Shown here: positions 8,701 through 21,039 of the stretch, in pieces
How the letters are laid out: every line of letters begins with the position of its first letter
Position numbering within the stretch: position 1 is the stretch's first letter
Assembly: GCF_032854445.1 (NCBI RefSeq)
Contig: NC_088298.1
Span: 11,893,504 to 11,957,503 of the forward strand
Reading direction: 5' to 3'
Source of the DNA: Liolophura sinensis
Taxonomy: Eukaryota > Mollusca > Polyplacophora > Chitonida > Chitonidae
DNA: 64,000 bases
Notes under the pieces: model-generated
Told to the model about the DNA's origin: nothing
The model's input: only the letters and a program-made list of their open reading frames with translations
The model's database searches: none
Made by a program: the position numbers and the translations under genes

Positions 8701-11455
8701 GTTGCTTATTGGTCCATTGGCGCATTAAAAAATGTCCATGACATGCTATCAAATTTAACACGTGAAATTACAGCCGTCGAATCGGATTGCGTAATGCAAA
8801 TCGACGACGCAGTAAAGGTAATAGCAGAATGTTTTCTTGAATGTGCTGTAAAAACTTTCGGTTACCGTAATTATTACAATAAGACAGATCAACCTTCCAG
8901 TAAACATTGATTTAATGCGAAATTTAGGCCAAGAGAAGGGAACTCATGTACATGGGGAAGATAAGAAAAAACTAAAAACTTGCAATAAGGTTTATAATAG
9001 AATCTTGAAGCAGAGTTCTGACACAAATGTAGAAAACAGTATATCCAAATTACGTAAATTAGAAAAATCTTTCATACGAGAGTAGTGGAAAGAAATAAAT
9101 AGCTTAGATAAAGAGGGCACTTCTGAAGAAATTGATATAAACAAACCATGCATATTTTAAAACTGTAAATCAATTAGGTTATGATGATGCAAAACAAAAT
9201 GATCCTACGGAAAACTACCCCTTCACGCCCAGTGATGAAAATGACACGCCGATTCAAATGAAAGAAATAGAGAGTGCTATAATTAAGTTAAAAAATAACA
9301 AAGCATCTGGTTATGATAAAATAATACATGAATATATTACTTGCACAAAAACATTATGATTCCTATATACTATAAGCCTTTTAATATTTTGTCTTTGACA
9401 CTGGATGCATGCCAGAAAACTGGTTGGTTGAAATGATACGTCCTATTTACAAAAAATAAGGGAACATTAGACGACCCTGCGAACTACAGACCGATAACTA
9501 TTTTAAGCTGATTTGGAAAGCTCTTTACTGCTGTTATAGATAATACGTTAAATGATTGTTGTGAGAAATATAAGAAACATAGTGAGAATCAGACCGGGTT
9601 TAGGAAAGGTTACTCGGTTATTGATAGTATTTTTGTTCTACATCATCTTATAGATTATATTATGTTTTGCCGTGGCAAGCTCTATTGTACATTTGTAGAT
9701 TTCTCCAAAGCATTTGACACGGTGTAGAGTGGAGGGCTGTGGTATAAACTTGTTTCAGAAGGGATTGATAGAAAATGTTTAAAACTTATAAAAAACATGT
9801 ATAAATCAAGAAGGTCTTGGGAAAAAAGTGACCAACGTGAAGTTGGTGTGAGGCAAGGTCAAAATCTCTCACCCCTTCGTTTTGCCTTTTACTTAAATGA
9901 TCTTGAATCATTTCTGTTTCAGAATAATATCTCTGGAATTAGATCCTTAACCGATAAAATGGCTACCATTTTGGGTATTTTATACGTATCCTGTTATTAT
10001 TGTTGTGTGCTGATGACACAAACGTTCTACCCGAGATGGATAGTGGACTGAAGGATGCGTTGCTGGCTTTTGAAGATTATTGTTATTTATGGGAACTAAA
10101 AGTAAATCAAGACAAGACAACTATTGTACTTTTTTGTAAACGTCTTCCAATAACTCTACCAAAGTTTTATCTTAATGGTCACGAAATTGAAATAGTAGAC
10201 GAATACAGTTACCTTGGAATATTGATGAAATACACAGGGAAGTATACTTCCGCCAAAAAACAATTAATATCTCAAGCTAACAAGGCATAGTTCGGTCTAT
10301 TTAGGAAAACCAATAAATTGAAATTACCAGTCGATATTCAGCTTAAAATATTTACGCAGATGGTCCAGCCCATTGTCCTCTACGGCTGTGAAATCTGGGG
10401 ATTTGAAAGTGTTGATTAAATAGAAAGATTTCACTTAAAACATTGCAAAACTATATTAGGAGTTAAAAACATTACTCCAAACTTTGCAATTTACGGTGAA
10501 TTGGGAGAATTCCCACTTTATATTGACGTTAGTATAAAGATGCTGTCGTGAGTTTCCCCCGGGCTCTGCCCGGTTTCCACCCATCATAATGCTGGCCGCC
10601 GTCGTACAAGTGAAATATCCATGAGTACGGCATAAAACACCAAATAAATAAATAAAGATGCTGTCATATTGGACAGAGGTTTTGCAGGGTAAAAATAGCA
10701 AGATTTCATCAATACTGTACAAATTTTTGTTTAATAATAGAGACTTATATAACTTGAAGAGGTTAAACTTTATTAAAGATACTCTAGAGAAGACGGTTCT
10801 AAATTACGTATGGGAAAATCAACATGTGAACAATGCTGCATGTCTGTTGAATGTTGTGGGGCAAACCTTAAAAGTCCAGTTCATTCAGAAATGACAATCT
10901 GAAATTTTAGGAGAAGAATATATAGAGTATTTAAAAAAGAGTATCTAAAAATACTTGATGAAAAAAGTCGAAAAACAGTAACGCGATTTCGAGCATCTAG
11001 TTATATATTACCCATAGAAACAGGAAGATGGATTAACATAAATCGAAACAGACGTTTGTGTAGCCTCTGTCAGACAAACAGCATTGGCGACGAATTTCAT
11101 TTCTTACACACATGTACAAGTCTCATTTCTATTCGACTGAAATACCTACCAAGATACAGCTATACTAGACTAAGCACAATTAAAACTCGGGAATTATTTA
11201 GCACTACAAATAAACAGCTGCTAAAAATTAGTTTCCTATACTGATATGGGATTTAAATTATTCATGATTGCTTGGTCTTGTTATATACTGCTCCAAATAA
11301 ATATACATGTTCAATACATATACATAAATATATATTCAGGAACATGTTCTGTATTAATCTTAATTCTATTGATTAGCCGTTGTGTTTATCTATGTGTAAT
11401 ACTTGTATCCTGCCCCCCTTTGTGGTCTTTGAGTGTAAATTAATAAATGAATGAA
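8700..11455 (+). mobile_element. Second non-LTR retrotransposon, decayed (copy 1)
   Basis: A plus-strand reverse-transcriptase element broken by many stops. Recognisable pieces in order are KNNKASGYDKI (about 9290-9322), a FRKGY-like stretch (about 9598), FVDFSKAFDTV (about 9692-9724), GVRQGQNLSPL (about 9848), LCADDTNVLPEMDSGL carrying the ADD catalytic box (10002-10050), YLNGHEIEIVDEYSYLGIL (about 10168-10225) and a C-terminal Cys-His knuckle C-x2-C-x9-H-x4-C (about 11059-11115). The 3' end is AT-rich with a GAATGAAAGAATGAA tail. It lacks the RNase H of the other element, and its clade is not resolved by eye. The 5' part abuts Polinton subterminal repeats. The copy at 49200-51935 shares its SINE and most lesions. 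Confidence 0.85.
10548..10651 (+). mobile_element. SINE fragment inside the second non-LTR element
   Basis: A 3' SINE segment (GTGAGTTTCCCCCGGGCTCT...GCATAAAACACCAAATAAATA) splits the reverse-transcriptase pseudogene. It is bounded by the 14-bp direct repeat ATAAAGATGCTGTC at 10534-10547 and 10652-10665. The identical insertion at 51018-51121 shows it preceded the duplication. Confidence 0.92.
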
Positions 11456-11467
11456 AGAATGAACCTT

Positions 11468-11885
11468 ACTAGGACTTCTGCATAGTCACGCACATGCAGT
11501 TACTTGTACATAATCACGCACATGCAGTGATTTCTACATAATCACGCACATGCAGTGACTCTACAAAGTAACGCACAGGGGCCTCCGTGGGTTGGTTGGT
11601 TAGCACGGTAGCACAGCGTAATGACCCAGGAGTCTCTCACCAATGCGGTCGCTGTGTGTTGAAGTCCAGCTCATGCTGGCTTCCTCTCCGGGCGTACGTG
11701 GGAAGGTTTCAGCAACCTGCGGATGGTCGTGGGTTTCACCCGGGCTGTGCCCAGTTTCCACCTACCATAATGCTGACCGCCGTCGTATAAGTGAAATATT
11801 CTTAAGTACAGCGTAAAACACCAATCAAATAAATAAATGGTCACGCACATGTAGTGACGTCTGTATTGTCACGCACATGTAGTTT
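11468..11885. repeat. ~33-bp minisatellite (GTCACGCACATGCAGTGA), SINE-interrupted
   Basis: Four to five units of CATAGTCACGCACATGCAGT plus a spacer of about 13 bp lie left of the SINE at 11578-11838, with two more units to its right (11839-11885). The same arrangement occurs at 51955-52355. Confidence 0.85.
11578..11838 (+). mobile_element. tRNA-derived SINE, near full length
   Basis: The head GGGGCCTCCGTGGGTTGGTTGG resembles a tRNA 5' half with a pol III A box. A B-box-like segment GTGTTGAAGTCC follows at about 11657-11668, then the conserved body, GTATAAGTGAAATATTC and an (AATA)n tail. It sits in a minisatellite, so the target duplication is short (ACGCACA). The orthologous copy is at 52049-52309. 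Confidence 0.92.
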
Positions 11886-13494
11886 TGAAAGTAATCTGAT
11901 CAGCGGTTCTGTGAAAGAATTATTTTTAAATTTCCATTCTTCTCCAACACTGGTCGACAATTGTCGACTTTACAATGGGTACAAGTTGAAGACCACATGT
12001 CTTCTATCAATATGGTGTGCATACATGCATCACATTCTGATTAGGTTTGTTTACGGCAGCCGTTTGGATTGCCGAGATAATCTAAATTCATTTATTATCT
12101 ACAGTACGGACTATTTGGTCATGTTTGTTGACATTGTTATCTTTACTTGTAAACAGTGTTCACATAAGTTACTGGCCCATGAGGTTTGTCTTCTCTAAGT
12201 GAGAGTTGCCCAGGACACATTTGTCAGTGAGAGTTATCTCCCTTGAAGCTGTGGGATTTGGGTGCCAGTTTATTGGAAAAGTAAGGCTTATCATATTAGG
12301 AGTTATCTTAGTGAAAATATAAGCTCTTAATGTCATTGGTCAAAGCGAATATCGTCATTCGCGAATGAATATTTGACCAAGATGGGCGTTTTGTGTGCTG
12401 CTCCTAGCAGTCTTTATACATATTGAGAAACAACGGCCATGCTAAGATGTCACGTGGCCTTTAACACGTATGGCTTCCGCAGTTGTCGTACATTATTCAT
12501 TTGTTGAACTTTTTGTTCTCTTAATTTGTTTTAAAAATACTTACTGATGAGTTTAAGACAAATGGCCATGAGGCTGACCATTGTGATGCGCAGGGATTTC
12601 CCTGGGATTCCCTCACATTTACGAATGGCATGAGTTTGGCGCCTGAGAAACATCAGCCACTTAAAACGGATTTGATGCCTATCATGATCTGCCAAGAACA
12701 TATCTAAAGAGCGTTTTGATCGGTGTAAGAAAATCCGTGTAAAATCAACCTTTAAAAGAACTGTTAGTGTACAACTTCCATTGTTGCGCGCATGCGCACA
12801 AAGCACATGCAATTGGGACCGACAAATAGAACAACTGAAATACTACAATATATGGTGCCCTAGGATAGTATAATAACCTAAAGATGTCTCATTCGACATC
12901 TTAAAAGTTACAAAACCCCGCAAATCCGCCTCTCGTACATCCGTGATACTTCACCGAATTTTTCAAACCGAACACCAATATATTTCTGGACGGCTCCAGA
13001 AATGTTAGATCATACATAGCGACCATCCTTGGCGGCATACTCGCCTGGGACAAGCGTTAATCAGTCCTGGACGTACTGGACACTGGTCACACCATATAAA
13101 ATGTTTTAAGAACTGGAACTTATTACCTTTTGTGTGAACATACATCTGTGAATTGAGCTTTCGATATCATATTGTACCTTAGAATGAAAATAAACTGAAC
13201 ATCTAAGTGAAACTTATTTAACTTGTTGGTCTATTTATGTTTTATTTTTATAACACCACTTACCAACTAATTATTTAAAAAAAAATTGGTTTGTAATACT
13301 GAAGGCACTCAAATCACTTGCTGAATACAAACAAGTGAGAGCTCCGTCAAAACTTACATCAAATGTACAACGGCGTCCAGATCTGACACGCCAATAACAT
13401 TACATGCTGAGTATGGTAAGTATTGTCAGGTGTGGTATGGAAGAACAAATCAAATGCAACAAAATCAAAACAGCGTGGAACATAATCATCAGTT
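11886..13494. other. Duplicated intergenic sequence, no gene recognised
   Basis: Collinear with 52356-54018. It contains GTTATCTCCCTT (about 12234), a motif common in mollusc repeats, and an imperfect palindrome GAATATCGTCATTCGCGAATGAATATT (in part) near 12348. A minus-strand frame of about 90 codons (12531-12812) is retained in copy 2 in pieces (53003-53215 and 53231-53425) with frame breaks, so it does not look conserved as protein. Confidence 0.5.
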
Positions 13495-14905
13495 TTCCTA
13501 CCTTTTACACGGTACATCCTATACATTTTTAACATGTATTCTTAAACTCTGTGAGTTCTGCCAAACATTACAGCATACAATAAGACACCCAAAGCTTAAA
13601 ATTCTGAAATAAACTCAATTTTACCAAAGACAAAACTCAGCATATGTGGAAGGGTCTTGAACAATTGACTTGAATAATCTGCTGTTAACTAATAATAACA
13701 TAACAGACTCATGGAAACCATTACAGTTGGAATTAATGCTGCCTGTCGCTAAAATCAGACATATTATATCCACCCACTTACAGCATGGTGGCTGCCACTT
13801 CAATGTTAAATCAAAACTGTAAGTAACTCAAGTGAACCTAATTCTATTATGAATAAATTTAAATTACCTAGTACACATAGATCACTTGCTTGCTGGTAAG
13901 ATGGAGAATGGCCTGGAAAGAGCTGGATTTGAACTCACTACCCCAGGATTCCCTCTCTGTTCCTGGTAATCATAAGCCTTTTTCACATACAGAGTTAAAT
14001 CATCAGCATATGTTATTTTTAAAAAAAATTTGATGAATGCATGATTGAGGGTATTTCCCAACACTAACATTAATTTTCAACCTCCATCAAGTACAATGTT
14101 CCAACTCACAGTTCATGACTAGATGATCTTTATGACTTTTGCCTACTTTCCTTATTGTTCTGCCAGTCTTGGTCAATAAAAAAAGTATAGAAATACAGAA
14201 TGCTTTAACTGATATTTGATCACAGTCTGAGGTTTACTTTGTACACATTCTTAAACAATGTTAATCAGTTATCTTGTTATATAAGATATTTAAGCACATT
14301 GTCATGTATACACATGAATAAGATATTTATATTTTTCATTTTACAGCAGGCTTCATTAAAACTTTGAAGAACATTCTCCACATTCTGTTTTCTTGCACAC
14401 TATATACCATAAGTTTACAGAAACATTTAGTGGAAAATCAAAGAATGAACTGGGAAAATATATAGCCAAAGTCTTTTCATGTGTGAAGCCATCCCAAATC
14501 AAAAACAAAGAAAACTAGAAAAGTTACTGTAAAGTTTACCATGGTTCATCATCCATACAGAAAACCCCACATCTGTCTCACTGGAACGGCTTAGTGACTT
14601 AATTCCATCAAACTTTGCCTTGAAGAAATCTACTTACAGTGTCATTTGGGAAGTGATATAAATTTACTCAGGAACGGAAACAATATGTGAAATTAAACCA
14701 GATGGTAAAATGGACATAAAAGTAAGAAATAGTCAGCGGATGCTTGTTCTGCTTGCAAAAAACTAACAACTTTGAATTCAAAAAACCAAAACACTACTGT
14801 TAAGGAAACCACTGACTCTGAGCAAGCTGCCCGTTGTAGGCCTACGCAAACACCATCAACAAGTCATCCTGCTAGGCCACATCATCTGAGGCAACTCTTG
14901 CAATC
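13495..14905. other. Copy-1-specific 1.4-kb segment
   Basis: This block is absent from the duplicate, where a 42-bp tRNA-like filler (54019-54060) occupies the same place. It is AT-rich with no long frame. Around 13905-13960 on the minus strand, GTGAGTTCAAATCC resembles a pol III B box, suggesting a different tRNA-derived SINE remnant. It could be an insertion in copy 1 or a deletion in copy 2; no flanking duplication is evident. Confidence 0.5.
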
Positions 14906-15189
14906 TACTGCGCCATTCCTAAGAGAGGAACAGGTTTAAATGATGATTGGTCAGATTATGCTATCATTCACTTCACCCTGATGTCATCGCTGGGATGACA
15001 ACACGATACAACTATGCATGGCCATGTGGACAAGAAGCCCAAGAGCTTGAGAACAGCTACGTCATAATGGCATGATGGTTCTACAATGAACGTCAACATT
15101 TTCTCAGTATAAAAATCAGATATTCAAAACCCAGGAGTAAACCCAGATATGTTTAAATCGATGTACATGAATGTCATAGACAAAAATTC

Positions 15190-16640
15190 CAGACACTGGC
15201 TTCTATGGGAGAGTTGTCTTGTGAAAAAGAAAAAAATGTTGCAAATTTCTCTGGTTTTCGAGGAGTAAGGGCTTTTGCTGGGCACGGAATTATAATATCA
15301 ACAGCTAAAGGTATTGGTCGCCGAGCAATGCGCTTTAAACCATTCCATTTCTTGTCACAAATTACGTCGTATTTGCCCATTTCCAACCGCATTTGAACAA
15401 TAATTATATTTTCGAATTTTTCCCTGGTCACTTTGGTGAAATGTAATGTGTACCAACTTTCGGCAATAAATAATTATAGCCCAGAACATGTCAAATCTTT
15501 GGGCCAAGCCCATTTGACTGACCCAGCAATTTGCTAACTTCCAAATCAATAACAAACCTATTCCCTTTATTTACATGTACTGCCACACCACAACATTTGT
15601 ATATGGGCGACATAAGTTGGTTGACATCGTCCATTCTAAAAATTACAATGTAACACTGACCCACATAAATAAGATGACAAACAATGCGGAATAATGCCAG
15701 AATATGGCAGGTGTGAAAAAAAAGCCAATTTCTCTGGTTTTCAAGGAGTAATGACCGTTGCTGGGAAGGCCATTATGACGTCAACCTTGTTTTAATCGAC
15801 TCTGCAGCTAAGACCGGTTATTTCTATATTAAACGTTCGGTTATGAGTAATGTGCCGATCGGTAGCCCAGAACATGTCAAGTCTTTATCTCAACCCAATT
15901 TTACTGACCCAGCAATTGTCTTACTTCCACGTCGATGACAAATCCAATTGCTGTATGTACAAACATAATCTTGCCGCAGCATTTGTGTATAAAAGAACAA
16001 AGGCAGTTGATACCCTCCGTTCTAAGAAACAATACGATTTAACATTCACCCACATTATTAAGGTGCCAAGCGATGCGGAATAAGGCCAGCAATCGGCAGG
16101 TATCGAAACAATTACAAATGTCTCTGGATTCCATGGAGTAAGGAGAGTTGATGCGCACGCCATTATGACATCAATCATGCTTTTATTGACTCTACAGCTA
16201 CCAGTATTTTTCAAAGAGCAGTGCGGTTTGCACTATTTAATTTCTCGTCACAATTCAAGACGTATCAGCCTCTTTCCAACAGCATTTAAACAATTTTACC
16301 ATTTTCAAACTTTTCTCTCTTCACTTTACGGACTGACGTGACCAAAAATGTAATGTGTGCCATAGCGACTGATGATTTCTACATTAAACGTTCGGCTATA
16401 AGTAATGTGCCTACATCCAAGTCAAAGACAAACCCAATGCCTTCATTTACATGTACTACCAATCCACAGCAATTGTATATGGGAGCCATAAGTTAGTTGA
16501 TACCGTTTATTTTACAAATTCCAATTTAACACTGATTCACATACATAAGGTAACAAACAATGCGGAATAAGGCCAGCAATTGGCAGATGTTGAAAACATT
16601 ACAAATTTCTCTGGTTTCCAAGGAGAAAAGTGAACATTGA
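15190..16640. repeat. 0.4-0.5 kb tandem satellite, copy 1
   Basis: Successive diverged units each start near CAAATTTCTCTGGTTTTCAA(G)GAGTAA and continue with GTTGCTGGGCACGCCATTATGACGTCAA, an ATTAAACGTTCGG line, CCCAGAACATGTCAAATCTTT, TTGACTGACCCAGCAATT and ACTGACCCACATAAATAAG (each shortened here). Unit starts are near 15235, 15720, 16118 and 16600. Units differ by internal deletions. The matching array is 54330-55890. Confidence 0.8.
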
Positions 16641-17759
16641 CTTCCATGAAGGTCCTTCAATTCTTTTAGCCACTGTTGTGATCCCTGGCTGAATGCAGTC
16701 ATGTGAAAATTACTCTAGGCGTTTCTAGGGGAGGTAACTCCACCAGACGTTGATACCTCTATCATCTTCAGCTGTCGCTGGTCAAAAGGCAATGAAAAAT
16801 TACCTCACAATAAAGTCTAACAACTCTTGTTAACTCTTTCATTATATTGCAAATTTGGAAGAGTTATTACATCATAAAAGCTAATCGGAACAATGTAGCC
16901 GGTCACAGGTGGATTCAGTCGAATCTCCAAGACTGACATAAATGTTATGACGTTCATGTTCAACAAAACCAAGTAAGTTAATTTTACCTTCGTTTTAAGC
17001 ATTCCAGTGAAGGTTCCAGTAAAACCTGGCTCCTCAAAAGTTCTTCATCAGACAGTTTCTAACTCACGTTTTGCGATAGTGGTTTGACTATGATCCAGTA
17101 ACATCTCTAAGATGACCTTAATTATAATCATGCTGGACCGATATAGCGGCCTGGGTTTTCTCCCCTTTTATATGCTTGAACTCGCTGGCCGTAACCTTTA
17201 TCAAGACTGGTCTCTCAACTTACTCCTGTTACTCCTGATATGTCACATCAGAGGTGAACGTCAGCACGACCTGTTCAATCACAATCAATATAACAATATA
17301 CACATGCACTCATCGACTTCTGCAAATTCTATGCATAAAACCAATCTTCAAACATAGTTCTGCAGAAAATAGGCCAGATTTATGTACGTCCAAAATATAC
17401 TTTGTATAGACTTGAAAACAATGTTTCAGTGCTTATAACGTGACGTATTATTAAAAGTCTTGTAACCATCTAGGTTAACTGAAAAACAGATGTGTACTTT
17501 ACATTCACTAAGCTGGAACTCCGAAAGGACCGACTGCCGGGTTCTGAATGCAAAGAGACGGAAATATGGCAAAGCGATTACAAAGGTAAAAAATATGTTG
17601 GTAAAACACTGGCATCCGATAGCATGACCTTACGTGGTCAGAGCGAATGACTGAAGATGTTTATAACTTCAAAATTCATATCGGGATATATATTATATTA
17701 AATAAATAGCTATGGAAGACGGACGTGGCCACTCGCATTCTGGAACTGCGCCCTTTAAT
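16641..17759. other. Intergenic, nothing recognised
   Basis: Single-copy looking sequence to the right of the duplication edge. It contains GGGGAGGTAACTCC (about 16729), similar to a motif common in molluscan repeats. No supported gene. Confidence 0.5.
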
Positions 17760-18245
17760 ACTTTTCTGGAGAGTCGAGATTCACACAAACCGTGCGCAAA
17801 ACTCCTGCGGTTTTGCCTAATGTCGATCCACGGGTTTCGTAACGGGACGCGCAACTCGAGAACGCCAGAATACGAGGTTAAATAAATCGCGTAATATTAT
17901 TGCTAATCTCGCGCAGATTAAAAAATTGAGCTTGAATAGCTAAAAAAAACACAGCGTAGTTTTCGCTAATTTGACATTCTCGAGTTTTCGACTCGCGTGT
18001 CCCGTCACAAAACCCTCGGGTCGACAACACGGGAGTCAAGACTACCAAAAAGCGCACGACTTTTGTAGTTATTCTAGCGCGGTATCTAACAAACTGCTCG
18101 ATATTAGCAGAATATCGCACGGTTTCACTAATCTCGCATTCTCGAGTTTTCAACTCGCCCGTCGTCTCATGAAACCCGCGGGTCGAGATAAGGTATACAC
18201 CGCGCGATTTTTGGCGGCCGATTTTTTTTAACCTCGACTTTAGAG
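17760..18245. repeat. CpG-rich foldback (MITE-like) repeat
   Basis: The left unit (about 17770-17875), read as reverse complement, matches two tandem right units (about 17960-18065 and 18120-18240). All three share TTCTCGAGTTxxCGACTCG-like, GTCCCGTxACxAAACCC and GGGTCGA landmarks. The arrangement is arm - spacer - direct repeat - inverted arm, with ends reading GTCGAGATT and CCTCGACTT. A 140-codon minus-strand frame spans it but merely reflects the repeat (STRGF appears twice). No transposase is present, so it is non-autonomous if mobile. Confidence 0.6.
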
Positions 18246-20065
18246 TCCTCCAGATTAAGGACACAGCTACAGAACGCGAGATGTCGCTTCCGTTTTCCAT
18301 AACAGCACCTGAAAACTGAAGGCTAAAAGCATGACTGACCTGTCGAACATCAGATGTAGATAGGCGTGTCTTTTTTCGGTTGGTGTCCGTGACATGCTGT
18401 TAGAGGGTGAAATGGAAGCTGACTTGTGGGGCGACTGACCATCCCCACAAATGGTTCTACTAAACTGGGGAAACACAATGTAAAATTTCATCACATACTT
18501 GTCGTTTTAGAAGGTACATGCTGTGTTGTAAACATACACAACTTAAAGTATGTAAATGTGTAAGTTAAATCGCCAAACACAGCTAAAGGGATCCTGATCC
18601 TGAAATTTTTTCAGTGTTCAGGATGTACGTTGTATGTACTACACTAACTATAATACACTAATGGATTACTTTCAATACACTGAAGTCTTGACATACAAGC
18701 AAATGTATCATTAAAATTTTGTCTACAGAAGATTTTGGATTTTGAACCTTTCAATAATCGGTTTAAAATAACAGCAATGTCATTGTCACAAAATGTGAGA
18801 AATTTACACGGGGATTCATGTACTTTCATAACAGTTTTTCATATGATTAGGATGCCCTTCAATTTCTGTCTCTACCGTTTTGGGGCTGCTCTTAGACGAA
18901 TTTGATTTGCCAAGGGCAGATAACTCAGTAGATTTCTTGTGTTGGCTTTTTGTGGCATTTTGTGGCATTTTTCTCCAACCTGTTTTTCTCACAGTATTCT
19001 CTTTTTTAAGAATCGTTTTATTCTTCTTTGTGCATTGCTTTATGTTGTAAGAGAATGGAAAAGAAACGCATTTGTTGGGTAGCCTTTCATACAGATGACT
19101 AAGATTTGCATTACCACATAAATATGTTGGTGAATTTAAGGTAGTACAAAGGGAATATAATTCACGTAAAACAAATCAGTTCAAACGTACTGTTGTTCTT
19201 GTCAGTAAAATGTCACTGCTTTTGTATAGCTGTACTCATAAAGCAAAGACCTGTTTCACAAGCACTGCGGCATAACAGCAAAACAGCAAAACATAGTTTG
19301 TTGCAATGTAGCTCGTGACCGGCGTGTTTAAGTGGTAAATATTCTCAACTGGATCAAAATAAGAAGTTTTGCTTAATGTAGGAGCCACTGATTAGCCAGA
19401 AAAAGCTTTATTTTGAAACCAAATTACGCAGTTTTACAATAACGAGAATGCAATCACTTTTAACATGACAAATAGGATGATTTTAGACGATGACTCCGCA
19501 TTCCAGCTTTCGCTCATTTTCTCACTGTCCTTGTCTCCTTCTTCCACTTTCTCAGCTGCATCACGTTTGGTTGTGTTTCTCAGTATGGCATCCACAAATT
19601 GCTCGATTTAGACCCTCACTACCAAAATCAGCTGGAAAAAAGTATCCACACCATGTACAGCAATACACACTTGCACTTCAGCCTAAATCAGAAAAAATTC
19701 TATAGTATCAAGAACATTTCATGAATTGAAAGATTTGTTCTCCATCACTAAAAAGCTTTTAAATTCCGACATACATGTAGCTAATGTCAAAATGAAACTT
19801 GATCTGCAATCATGATTTACGTCACGTCTGATGACAAACCTGAAACGTGTTTCTGCACCAATGTCTGCGCCTAATTAAATACATTGCTGTTTATTGTCAG
19901 ATCACTTTCATACTGAAATCACTGCACTCCAATGTGATTAAAGGCCTATACTGAAATGAAAATCAAACATCATTTAACGTCTCAGAAGTGCAGCCACAAG
20001 TTAAAATGTTTGGATCAATCACTGTCTACTAGGGAAGTGGAAATCATGTACTGGTAAGATTTACT
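18246..20065. other. Intergenic, no gene recognised
   Basis: About 1.8 kb of AT-rich sequence without long frames, repeats shared with the rest of the window, or recognisable exons. Confidence 0.5.
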
Positions 20066-20258
20066 TATCTATTTGATTGGTGTTTTACGCCGTACTCAAG
20101 AATATTTCACTAATGCGACGGCGGCCAGCATTATGGTGGGAGGAAAGCGGACAGAGCCCGGTGGAAACCCACGACCATCCGCAGGTTGCTTGCAGAGTAC
20201 GGCCGGACAGGAAGCCAGAATGAGCTGGACTTGAACTCACAGCGACCGCATTCTGGTA
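20066..20258 (-). mobile_element. tRNA-derived SINE, minus strand
   Basis: The reverse complement of the common SINE: TTTGATTGGTGTTTTACGCC at the 3' end through GCCAGAATGAGCTGGACTTG and a B-box-like TTGAACTCACAGCGACC. The extreme tRNA 5' end is missing. Confidence 0.92.
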
Positions 20259-20597
20259 AGAATGAAGAACTGTGGAAACATGTAACTAAATGGGAAGAAC
20301 GATTTGTGCATAAACTCTTTCAATGCTAAGTTCTAGTTATATTTAAAAAACATGTAAATGCACACATCTTCAAATTGTCTCTACCTATATTATACAAAGG
20401 ACGACTTTTATAGACAGCTACAAGTACCACCACCATCATAAAGCATTTCTTTTATGGATGGACATTGAACATAGATGTGTTCATGGACAAGGTGGCCAGA
20501 GGTGATGACTCAAAGCAGAAATAATGTACCCTTCAAGAGAACCGTCCATTTGTGGTGGTGTTGTAAAGGAGAGGCAGCAAATAGAGTATTAATTAAG

Positions 20598-20782
20598 TCA
20601 TTCGTGTTTAGTCATATCAGACAGTGCATGTGAATGTGGAGACCCATATTTCGTACCATCCTCCTTGCCGTTCCAGTAATGTGTGAAGCAGCAGGCATAG
20701 CTACCGAACGAGGAACGGGCCCTGGTACGATCACAAACCACTGTCCTGCAACAACCGAACACTCTCATAGAATCAGAATATT
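20598..20782 (-). CDS. Possible small Cys-containing exon (weak)
   Basis: On the minus strand a frame follows a good acceptor (TTGTTGCAG|G at about 20745-20755) and ends in TGA. It reads TVVCDRTRARSSFGSYACC then FTHYWNGKEDGTKYGSPH. It is small, basic and Cys-bearing with no recognised family. A candidate upstream exon lies in the left arm of the inverted-repeat element (21051-21233), but the in-frame stop there argues against simple splicing. It may equally be chance. Confidence 0.2.
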
Positions 20783-20829
20783 TATTTTCATTCATTTGTG
20801 TATTTAATCTCTGATAATAAAGTTTTACT

Positions 20830-21039
20830 TACACAATGGCGGTCAGTGTTTTATGAGTGGAGGAGGCGGTAGTGCCCAGGGTAAGCCATTAAATTGATTT
20901 GCAAAGGATAACATACACACTTGCACAACTTACTAGTACTTGTCTTTAACAAGGTCTTCATTGCAACAAAAGGATTGTCTCACAGATGCCAAGGGCCAAT
21001 AAGAGCAGGAAAATCAATAAACTCCCTATCCAAGGATGT
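20830..21039. other. Intergenic
   Basis: Short stretch between the weak exon candidate and the TIR element; nothing recognised. Confidence 0.4.

Larger units (their letters stand above)
820..16640 (+). repeat. Segmental duplication, copy 1
   Basis: This interval is collinear, in direct orientation, with about 43015-55570. The shared order is: Polinton capsid and protease ends, pentanucleotide array, satellite, repeated ~0.5 kb module, Polinton subterminal repeats, broken non-LTR element carrying the same SINE insertion, minisatellite with SINE, then the 0.4-0.5 kb satellite. Copy 1 alone has the non-LTR insertion 1724-5269, about 280 bp around 7400-7690, about 580 bp at 8110-8690 and the segment 13495-14905. 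Identity looks high (substitutions every few tens of bases) but was judged by eye. An uncollapsed second haplotype is the main alternative to a true duplication. Confidence 0.85.

Noticed and set aside
17878-18300. 140-codon minus-strand gene with internal repeats
   Set aside because: The protein repeat mirrors the foldback DNA repeat; no family, start context or splice evidence.
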